DNA of 64,000 bases from UMGS1663 sp046964515 (GTDB taxonomy: Bacteria; Bacillota; Clostridia; TANB77; CAG-508). Shown piece after piece: positions 53,141 through 59,418 of this stretch. Both the position numbers and the translations under genes were made by a program. Position 1 is the first letter of the stretch. Each line of letters begins with the position of its first letter. The stretch spans positions 1 through 64,000 of the forward strand of contig JBKUYM010000002.1 of NCBI GenBank assembly GCA_046964515.1, given 5' to 3'. The notes below the pieces were generated by a model that made no database searches, had not been told where the DNA came from, and saw only the letters and a list, made by a program, of their open reading frames with translations.

Positions 53141-53563
53141 TTCATAAGATAACATAAAAATAATTGAAAAAGTAAGGTATAAAAAGGAAAATATAAAAAT
53201 AAAAGAAGATTGACATTAACCAAAGGGTAATATAAAATTATAGTATAAGAAAACAGGAAACCGGAAAACATAGGAAAAAGAGGGATGAAAAATGAAGAAA
53301 GAAATAGGTGTCACATTAGTAAGTTTAGTAGTAACCATTATCATATTAATTATCTTAGCAGGGATTAGTATTAATACATTAGTGGGAGATAATGGTGTTA
53401 TTACAAAAGCACAACAAGCAAAAGAAAATACTTTATTGGCACAGGAAGAAGAAGCTAAGCAGTTAAATCAATTATATAGCCAGTTAAATTATGTAGATGG
53501 AAATGTAGGAAATATAGATGGAGATGCTGTTGATAAATTGTTAAACTTTAAAAAGGTAATAGC
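53141..53563 (+). repeat. Duplicated 423-bp leader and N-terminal block (copy 1)
   Basis: Reading base by base I find one mismatch (53529, G versus A) against 55749-56171 (offset 2608). The block runs from TTCATAAGATAAC of the leader, through the promoter and ribosome site, to codon ~91 of genes K and L; sequences then diverge. Recent duplication or gene conversion. Confidence 0.88.
53210..53238 (+). promoter_or_regulatory. Family promoter with spacer inverted repeat (copy 5)
   Basis: TTGACA (53210-53215), 17-bp spacer with ATTAACC-AAA-GGGTAAT, TAAAAT (53233-53238). Confidence 0.77.
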
Positions 53564-54131
53564 TGTAGCAATCAATAATGAAGGAGTAAGTACACAAGAA
53601 ACTGATAGTGCAGAGGTTATGGCGAGTCATATAGGAAAGATATTGCAAGAAAGAACTAAAGATGCGACTGCGACTGCTGATGATATACTAGAAGGAAAAA
53701 CAGCTTATATAAATGGAAAACTGATAAGAGGTACACATGTTAATGAAGCAGAAAGATTATATCTTTATCAAGAAGGGAACGAGTGTATTAGTATAACAGG
53801 AGGGTGGTCCTCGGCATTAAAGAAAAACACTAATAATATGACCTTATTTTCAGATTCTGAGTGGGTATATGCTACTACAATAAATCAAATTGATATATCG
53901 GAATATAAATATTTATGTGCAGATTTATCTAGTACTATGATAAATCATTCTGTGGCAGGTGTAAGCACGATAAAGTCTAACGTTTCATCATATAATAATT
54001 GTATATCTTTATATGGAACTACAAGAAATACAGTAAAAATGAATATAGAAAATTTGCAAGGATATTTGTATGGACTTGTTGGTGTATCTTCCTGTACAGC
54101 TACTTTTTATAATATTTGGTTAGAAAAATAA
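53292..54131 (+). CDS. Pseudopilin-like protein K
   Basis: 279 aa, GAGGG before the ATG. First 91 codons virtually identical with gene L. MKKEIGVTLVSLVVTI helix, QAKENTLLAQEEEAKQLNQL block, then the second shared block (LLNFKKVIAVAINNEGVSTQ...) and module ILEGKTAYINGKLIRGT. The C-terminal ~125 residues are a separate beta-rich domain (ERLYLYQEGNECISITGGWS). Its own family promoter starts the transcript and a long T-rich hairpin ends it. Confidence 0.8.
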   Translation: MKKEIGVTLVSLVVTIIILIILAGISINTLVGDNGVITKAQQAKENTLLAQEEEAKQLNQLYSQLNYVDGNVGNIDGDAVDKLLNFKKVIAVAINNEGVSTQETDSAEVMASHIGKILQERTKDATATADDILEGKTAYINGKLIRGTHVNEAERLYLYQEGNECISITGGWSSALKKNTNNMTLFSDSEWVYATTINQIDISEYKYLCADLSSTMINHSVAGVSTIKSNVSSYNNCISLYGTTRNTVKMNIENLQGYLYGLVGVSSCTATFYNIWLEK

Positions 54132-54217
54132 TAGGGTGCAAATGTATGATATTTAAATACAGAAGTTAAGAAGATAGTGTGGAAACTATTTATCTACTAT
54201 AGAAGTTAATAAAAGTA

Positions 54218-54274
54218 AAAAATAATTAAAAAAGTGAACAAATTTGAGGTTCAATTCTTTTTAATTATTTTTTT
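54218..54274 (+). terminator. Terminator after gene K
   Basis: AAAAATAATTAAAAAAG / CTTTTTAATTATTTTTTT, long AT-rich stem with GC-poor loop. Confidence 0.65.
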
Positions 54275-54292
54275 GGATGTCCAGACTACAGT

Positions 54293-54698
54293 AGAAAATA
54301 AGAAGAATAAGTAGAAGAACAACAAATTACTTATTCTTTAAATAAATATGGAATAGACGGAGGTTTTGAAACAGAAACTGTAGTTAAACAAGTATAAAAA
54401 ATGCAGGAATTTCTGTAGATAGAATAATTGGAAATAATACCTAGAAAATATTAAATAGTAATTTTAAGAAAAGCATTTTTACATATTAAGGACTCTTAAT
54501 TAAAAAAGGTCAAAATCAGAAGATGTTAGAAAAATTCAAGCTAAACTTATACAATTAGGTTATACTTGTGGAGGTTTTAAAACAGATGGAATATTTGGAA
54601 ATGGTACATATAATTCTGTTATAGATTTTCAAAAAACAAATAATTTATTAGTAGATGGAATTGTTAGACCAAAAACTTGGAAGGAATTATTTAAATAG
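54293..54698 (+). pseudogene. Decayed two-domain peptidoglycan-binding gene
   Basis: Two PG_binding_1-like repeats can be read after repairing lesions. First repeat: SLNKYGIDGGFETETVVKQV, then TAA at 54395-54397, a lost base in the A run, KNAGISVDRIIGNNT, then TAG at 54442 where Trp is expected. Second repeat: after one base loss near 54510, KSEDVRKIQAKLIQLGYTCG, DGIFGNGTYNSVIDFQ, LLVDGIVRPKTWKELFK and stop at 54698. No catalytic domain is left upstream. This was probably the tail of an N-acetylmuramoyl-L-alanine amidase or endolysin, as found in phage or mobile regions. Confidence 0.72.
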
Positions 54699-54711
54699 AA
54701 TTAATGTAAAA

Positions 54712-54737
54712 TAAAAAAGCCCCGTGGAGGCGGCTTA
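54712..54737 (-). terminator. Terminator of the hypothetical gene at 54735
   Basis: AAGCC / GGCTT (with GCC/GGC additions) on the minus strand, followed by a run of T. Moderate stem. Confidence 0.55.
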
Positions 54738-55031
54738 TACATACATAGGAATAAATTCATCTACATAATTCATAAAGGTAGAAAGTTTTGATTGCAGACA
54801 CTTACTCAAATAAAATAAGTATTCATACAAATGCTCACAACTTTCAGTAGAAATATAAGGTATATTCTCTGAAGAATCAGTGTTATAAATAGTAACTAAA
54901 TCTTTAGCAACTTCTCCCGCTAAGAAAGTAAAAAAACAAGCAGCAACTTTCAATTCTTTATTAGAAGAGTTGCAAGTCAAACTTTCTGTAATGCAGTAAA
55001 CGAGAGTATTCAATGAAACTATATCGTTCAT
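54735..55031 (-). CDS. Small hypothetical protein
   Basis: 98 aa. The ATG at 55031 is preceded by GTGGAGG, so it is likely translated. The N-terminal ~50 residues (LNTLVYCITESLTCNSSNKE, then ACFFTFLAGEVAKDL) are somewhat like small DUF6774-type proteins, but the fit is weak and I do not assign it. There is one possible hydrophobic helix. Four Cys. It lies beside the decayed peptidoglycan-binding gene, in an accessory region. Confidence 0.5.
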   Translation of the reverse strand: MNDIVSLNTLVYCITESLTCNSSNKELKVAACFFTFLAGEVAKDLVTIYNTDSSENIPYISTESCEHLYEYLFYLSKCLQSKLSTFMNYVDEFIPMYV

Positions 55032-55135
55032 AATATTACCTCCACAGGGGTCTCCACAAAGGTGGGCAAGGACTACAAGAGCAGTCCAACAATAAGTAAT
55101 ATAATTATATTATACATTATATTACATAAAAAGTC

Positions 55136-55170
55136 AAAAGGCAGAGTAGTATATCTATTCTACTTTTTTA
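55136..55170 (+). terminator. Second copy of the dispersed terminator repeat
   Basis: AAAAGGCAGAGTAG / CTATTCTACTTTTTT. It matches 51223-51258 and its 12-nt upstream flank. There is no obvious plus-strand gene just before it, so the gene it served may have been lost. Confidence 0.6.
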
Positions 55171-55261
55171 TTTGCAAAATTATGTAAAATATATTATAAT
55201 AAATATTAATAAGGATGCTTATAGAGGTCCGACAATACAAAATTGTATGGAGGAAAAACTT

Positions 55262-55495
55262 ATGAAAAAAGGAACTGGAGTACGGAAGTTATATAATGCA
55301 ATTGTTTTTGGAGTATATTTATCTGAAATCATAGGTATATTGTTTTTTACTAGAGTAGTATATATTCCTATGATAGCATTTTTTTCTTTAGATGCAATAA
55401 GAGAAATTGTAGATTTCTTATATGAAAAAAGAAAAATCTATATTATAGTAACGATTATTGATATATTGATGGTAATTATACTTTTAACCTTTTAA
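55262..55495 (+). CDS. Small membrane protein
   Basis: 77 aa from the ATG at 55262 (GGAGG eight bases before). Three hydrophobic stretches: AIVFGVYLSEIIGILFF, YIPMIAFFSL and YIIVTIIDILMVIILLTF. No family recognised. Codon 8 (55283-55285) is CGG; read as Arg it gives MKKGTGVRKLYN, and a +1 shift there would stop after 16 more codons. So this small gene counts against a simple rule that CGG always shifts the frame. Followed by a good terminator. Confidence 0.55.
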   Translation: MKKGTGVRKLYNAIVFGVYLSEIIGILFFTRVVYIPMIAFFSLDAIREIVDFLYEKRKIYIIVTIIDILMVIILLTF

Positions 55496-55507
55496 ACAAA
55501 GCGGGAG

Positions 55508-55530
55508 GCTGGCAAAATGCCAGCTTTTTT
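55508..55530 (+). terminator. Terminator after the small membrane gene
   Basis: GCTGGC / GCCAGC with AAAAT loop and T run. Confidence 0.85.
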
Positions 55531-55567
55531 GCTTATATTAATTAAGAAATCACATCAGGATAATTTG

Positions 55568-55681
55568 ATGTATACGACATATTTCAATATAAAATATTTG
55601 CATAATATGGTAAAGCATATTCGAGATGGTCATATGAACATAGATAGACTTATAGAAGAAAACAGAGAGAAATTAGAATAA
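55568..55681 (+). CDS. Possible 37-aa peptide or gene remnant
   Basis: ATG at 55568 and an open frame MYTTYFNIKYLHNMVKHIRD..EENREKLE. The codons look coding, but there is no good ribosome site. The upstream frame stays open for about 10 more codons. It could be the 3' end of a lost gene. No function. Confidence 0.3.
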   Translation: MYTTYFNIKYLHNMVKHIRDGHMNIDRLIEENREKLE

Positions 55682-55710
55682 AGTCAGATATTAGATGAAT
55701 ACCTAAATAT

Positions 55711-55751
55711 GAAAATGAAGAAGCTAGTAAGAAACTAGTTTCTTCATTTTC
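55711..55751 (+). terminator. Hairpin abutting the leader of gene L
   Basis: 18-bp stem GAAAATGAAGAAGCTAGT / ACTAGTTTCTTCATTTTC with one wobble. The leader box TTCATAAGATAAC begins within the last bases. Confidence 0.8.
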
Positions 55752-56171
55752 ATAAGATAACATAAAAATAATTGAAAAAGTAAGGTATAAAAAGGAAAAT
55801 ATAAAAATAAAAGAAGATTGACATTAACCAAAGGGTAATATAAAATTATAGTATAAGAAAACAGGAAACCGGAAAACATAGGAAAAAGAGGGATGAAAAA
55901 TGAAGAAAGAAATAGGTGTCACATTAGTAAGTTTAGTAGTAACCATTATCATATTAATTATCTTAGCAGGGATTAGTATTAATACATTAGTGGGAGATAA
56001 TGGTGTTATTACAAAAGCACAACAAGCAAAAGAAAATACTTTATTGGCACAGGAAGAAGAAGCTAAGCAGTTAAATCAATTATATAGCCAGTTAAATTAT
56101 GTAGATGGAAATGTAGGAAATATAGATGGAGATGCTATTGATAAATTGTTAAACTTTAAAAAGGTAATAGC
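55749..56171 (+). repeat. Duplicated 423-bp leader and N-terminal block (copy 2)
   Basis: Partner of 53141-53563, one mismatch at 56137. It covers the leader, promoter, ribosome site and first ~91 codons of gene L. Confidence 0.88.
55818..55846 (+). promoter_or_regulatory. Family promoter with spacer inverted repeat (copy 6)
   Basis: TTGACA (55818-55823), 17-bp spacer with ATTAACC-AAA-GGGTAAT, TAAAAT (55841-55846). Identical with copy 5. Confidence 0.77.
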
Positions 56172-56661
56172 CACAGCTATAACTAGGGAAGGCGTAGCTA
56201 CCCAAGAGACAGATACAGCAGAAGTTATGGCTAGTAATATAGGAAAGATATTACAAGAAAGGACAAAAGATGCTACAGCTACAGCAGAGGATATGGCAGA
56301 AGGAAAAACAGCATGGGTAAATGGTCATAAAATTACAGGAAATGCTAATCTTAGTATAGGAAGTCCAGTCTCTGTATATAGATATTCGTGGGGAGAAGCA
56401 TCCCCTGCTTTTAATTATCGAGTACCATCAAATGGAATTATGTTCGTATGTTTAGGAGGAAGAGCCTTTTATAGTGGAAGTGTAACAAAAAATGGAATTG
56501 CACAAGGGAACATTGCTGGAGGTGCTAGTGGATATGATGAAATCCAATCATATACGTATGTTTTTACTGTAAATGCAAATGATCAAATTTATGGAACAGT
56601 TACAACTACAGGAAATATGGGAACAAGTATATTAAATGCAGCATTTGTTCCATTAGGATAA
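55900..56661 (+). CDS. Pseudopilin-like protein L
   Basis: 253 aa, GAGGG before the ATG. N-terminal 91 codons as gene K. The second block (FKKVIATAITREGVATQETD, then VMASNIGKILQERTKDATAT) and module DMAEGKTAWVNGHKITGNA follow. The C-terminal ~100 residues (YSWGEASPAFNYRVPSNGIM, later SGSVTKNGIAQGN) form a beta-rich tip that resembles no other in the window. After its stop there is only a decayed leader copy, so the array ends here. Confidence 0.8.
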   Translation: MKKEIGVTLVSLVVTIIILIILAGISINTLVGDNGVITKAQQAKENTLLAQEEEAKQLNQLYSQLNYVDGNVGNIDGDAIDKLLNFKKVIATAITREGVATQETDTAEVMASNIGKILQERTKDATATAEDMAEGKTAWVNGHKITGNANLSIGSPVSVYRYSWGEASPAFNYRVPSNGIMFVCLGGRAFYSGSVTKNGIAQGNIAGGASGYDEIQSYTYVFTVNANDQIYGTVTTTGNMGTSILNAAFVPLG

Positions 56662-56669
56662 TTTGTATA

Positions 56670-56703
56670 TTTATAAGATAATAAAAAAGTAATTGAAAAA
56701 TAA
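56670..56703 (+). repeat. Degenerate leader copy without a gene
   Basis: TTTATAAGATAATAAAAAAG and TAATTGAAAAATAAAAG match the family leader with several changes; no promoter or gene follows. It looks like the scar of a lost family member. Confidence 0.5.
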
Positions 56704-56821
56704 AAGCGGCTAATTCATTTTATAAATGCTAAAATATTTTTTCATGCAGTTATTAAAAAAATAATAAAAAACAATGTAAAATAATAAATAAAATAAAGAG
56801 TAGTATTAATACTACTCTTTT

Positions 56822-56896
56822 TGGCTGGGCTGGCTAGATTCGAACTAGCGCATGCATGAGTCAAAGTCATGTGCCTTACCGCTTGGCTACAGCCCA
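56822..56896 (-). tRNA. tRNA-Gln (anticodon UUG)
   Basis: Acceptor TGGGCTG pairs with CAGCCCA. The anticodon loop is CTTTGAC with UUG, the T-arm holds GTTCGAATC, and CCA is encoded. No intron. It is 16 bp from the next tRNA on the same strand. Confidence 0.93.
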
Positions 56897-56912
56897 ATAT
56901 TCATTATATATA

Positions 56913-56990
56913 TGGGGTGGAAGATGGGACTCGAACCCACGGTCTTCAGTGCCACAAACTGACGCGTTAACCAACTACGCTACATCCACC
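56913..56990 (-). tRNA. tRNA-His (anticodon GUG)
   Basis: Has the extra 5' G paired with C73, anticodon GUG, T-loop GTTCGAGTC and encoded CCA. One T-T mismatch in the acceptor stem. It is transcribed before tRNA-Gln. Confidence 0.92.
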
Positions 56991-57155
56991 ATCATCACAA
57001 TGCATTTATTATTTTAACTTATTTTAGCAAGGTTGTCAACTGCTTTCGTTATTTTTTCCAAAAAAATCATAAAATTTTAGAATGTAAAAATAAGAAACTT
57101 GCGTTATTTTCCAAATTCTAGTAAGATAGAAGAAATAAAGAAAAAGGAGAAAAAA

Positions 57156-57788
57156 GTGTATCAAACCATAAAGGAAAATATTTCTGCACAGATAGTAGAG
57201 AAAAAGTCAAAATTTATAGTGGATATGTTTTATATAACGAATGTAGAAGAGGCAGAAAAAAAGATAGAGGAAATAAAGAAACGTTATTATGATGCTAAAC
57301 ATCATTGTTATGCTTACATTGTTAGAAATCCAAAAGGAAAAGTAGAAAAATGCTCAGATGATGGCGAACCTAGTGGAACAGCAGGTGTACCCATATTACA
57401 TATTTTATCTAAAAAGAACTTGGCTAATGTATTAGTCGTTGTTACGAGATATTTTGGTGGAATTTTATTAGGCACTGGTGGATTAGTAAGAGCCTATTCG
57501 GAAGCAACAAAGTTAGCATTGGAGAAGGCACAATATATACAAGAAGAATCGGGTTATTTGCTACAGTTGGATATTTCTTATGAAGAATATAAAAATTTTA
57601 ACTATTATTGTAATAAAAATGGTATTAATTGCATAAATATTACATATGATGATAAAATTAGAGCGACTATAGAAGTAAATGAAGAAGAAAAAACATATAT
57701 TCTTGAAAATACTAGAAAATTAGAATTTAAAATCTTGGATTATAGAATTTTAGAACAAAAAAATATAAGAAAAAACATTGATAAATAA
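57156..57788 (+). CDS. yigZ: YigZ/IMPACT-family protein
   Basis: 210 aa. Start GTG at 57156 has AAAGGAG upstream; the open frame begins earlier but lacks a ribosome site. Motifs: EKKSKFIV, AKHHCYAYIV, SDDGEPSGTAGVPILHIL, VVVTRYFGGILLGTGGLVRAY. The C-terminal domain is DUF1949-like. The family is related to the IMPACT translational regulator; the exact bacterial role is open. Confidence 0.9.
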   Translation: MYQTIKENISAQIVEKKSKFIVDMFYITNVEEAEKKIEEIKKRYYDAKHHCYAYIVRNPKGKVEKCSDDGEPSGTAGVPILHILSKKNLANVLVVVTRYFGGILLGTGGLVRAYSEATKLALEKAQYIQEESGYLLQLDISYEEYKNFNYYCNKNGINCINITYDDKIRATIEVNEEEKTYILENTRKLEFKILDYRILEQKNIRKNIDK

Positions 57789-57902
57789 ACTAAAAATGAC
57801 ATAACTTGAAAAAATTTCCAGAAAGGTATTGCAAAATAGAGTATTTAATATTATAATGCGGATTGTAAGGAATTACAAATATTTTTATAGGGGGAATCAA
57901 AG

Positions 57903-58721
57903 TTGAGAGAAAAGATCAGGGTGTTAATTGCAGATGATAACAGTGAGTTTGTTATGACTCTAAATGGTTATTTGGAAAAAGAAGAAGATATGGAGGTTAT
58001 AGGAATTGCAAAAGATGGAAACGAGGCCTATAAAATGATTGTAGACCTAAAACCAGATGTCGTTTTACTAGATGTTATTATGCCACATTTGGATGGATTA
58101 GGTGTACTAGAGATGTTGCAGTCCGCACAATTAGAAAAAGTACCACTATGTATTATGCTTTCAGCAGTAGGACAAGATAAGATTACACAAAAAGCAATTA
58201 GTTTAGGTGCTGAATATTACGTAGTTAAACCTTTTGATATCAATTTATTAATTAAGAGAATGAGAGATTTTAAATTTTACCAACCTGGTTCTGTAAAAGG
58301 AAGTTATGTTAGTAGAGAAATAAAATCTCAATATATTGAGATTGCACCTGAAAACAAAAAAGATGAAGGCAATTTGGAAGCTTTAGTAACCAATGTCATT
58401 CATGAAGTAGGCGTGCCTGCCCATATAAAAGGATACCAGTATTTAAGAGAAGCAATTATGATGGTAGTAAATGATATTGATGTAATTAACCAAATAACAA
58501 AGCAATTATATCCTGAAATAGCAGAAAAATATAATACAACCCCAAGTAGAGTAGAAAGAGCCATTCGTCATGCGATTGAAGTAGCATGGGGAAGAGGACA
58601 AACAGATACAGTAGAGAGTATCTTTGGATACACCGTATCTGCTGCGAAAGGAAAACCAACGAATAGTGAATTTATTGCAATGATAGCCGATAAATTAAGA
58701 CTAGAATTGAAGAGTGCATAA
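57903..58721 (+). CDS. spo0A: Stage 0 sporulation regulator Spo0A
   Basis: 272 aa; start TTG with GGGGG nine bases before it (no nearby ATG). The receiver domain has the acidic cluster ADDN, phosphoacceptor LLDVIMPHLDGLGVLEML, and the conserved SA and KPF positions. The DNA-binding domain ends with TTPSRVERAIRHAIEVAWGRG, the recognition helix of Spo0A. It is the master switch of sporulation, which matches the yqfC/D and bofA genes in the window. spoIVB is usually upstream but is absent here. Confidence 0.95.
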   Translation: MREKIRVLIADDNSEFVMTLNGYLEKEEDMEVIGIAKDGNEAYKMIVDLKPDVVLLDVIMPHLDGLGVLEMLQSAQLEKVPLCIMLSAVGQDKITQKAISLGAEYYVVKPFDINLLIKRMRDFKFYQPGSVKGSYVSREIKSQYIEIAPENKKDEGNLEALVTNVIHEVGVPAHIKGYQYLREAIMMVVNDIDVINQITKQLYPEIAEKYNTTPSRVERAIRHAIEVAWGRGQTDTVESIFGYTVSAAKGKPTNSEFIAMIADKLRLELKSA

Positions 58722-58826
58722 CCACATAGCAATGAGAAGATATATAAGAATAAGATGATATTCGGCAATTAAGTGGAAAATTACTAAGAAAAGTAATAAA
58801 AGAAATTTAATAAAATAAAAACTTCT

Positions 58827-58876
58827 AAGATGTATAGATTAATATTTGAAAATACTAATCTGTATATCTTTTTTTT
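58827..58876 (+). terminator. Terminator after spo0A
   Basis: 15-bp stem AAGATGTATAGATTA / TAATCTGTATATCTT followed by a run of T. Confidence 0.85.
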
Positions 58877-58940
58877 ATATTGAAAAAATTATGAAAGCAG
58901 GATTATAAAAATAAAATGGTAAGTTAATAGTTTGGTGTGA

Positions 58941-59174
58941 TATAGTAAAATAAGATTAATTTCTAGGCAGATAATAAGGATAGATGAAAAGCAAGAATTA
59001 CTAGATTTGTTAAAGAATATGAGAAAAATAGAGGATGTAGCAGAAAATTTAAGTTTCTTATTAGATGGAACTGGTGTTGTATCCAGTGATTATATGGATT
59101 ATCTAGACTGTGGAGTAGAATCACAGAGAATTGTCAATATTAGGTGGCTACAGTATTTAAAGAATATATACTGA
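58941..59174 (+). pseudogene. Possible gene remnant after spo0A
   Basis: A 77-codon open frame reads ..DEKQELLDLLKNMRKIEDVA, then FLLDGTGVVSSDYMDYLDCG and QYLKNIY. The codon pattern looks coding, but there is no start codon near its beginning. No family recognised. Confidence 0.35.
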
Positions 59175-59418
59175 ATCAGTTTGATGAACAAAATAAAAAA
59201 ATAAATAGAAACACAGGATACCTTAAATAGGTTGATGTGTTTTTTGTATTGCAATGAACTTAGTTTTACTATATCTTATTCTACTTCAGAAAAGATTAGA
59301 AATAAGGTGAAATTTGTGATAAAATATGTTAAAATGAGGTAAAAAGTGGAAAAAATTTTAAAACAAAGGAATATAGAAATAAAGAATACATCTAATAAAA
59401 AATGAGGGATGGTAAGCT

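Larger units (their letters stand above)
58722..59418 (+). other. 697-bp region between spo0A and the nSTAND gene
   Basis: It holds the spo0A terminator (58827-58876), a coding-like remnant (58941-59174) with a weak hairpin after it (~59207-59242), and AT-rich sequence without further signals. Confidence 0.6.

Noticed and set aside
25293..55770. Integron attC cassettes
   Set aside because: The conserved box next to variable hairpins suggested it, but the hairpins are normal terminators, each gene has its own promoter, the genes lie kilobases apart, and no integrase is present.
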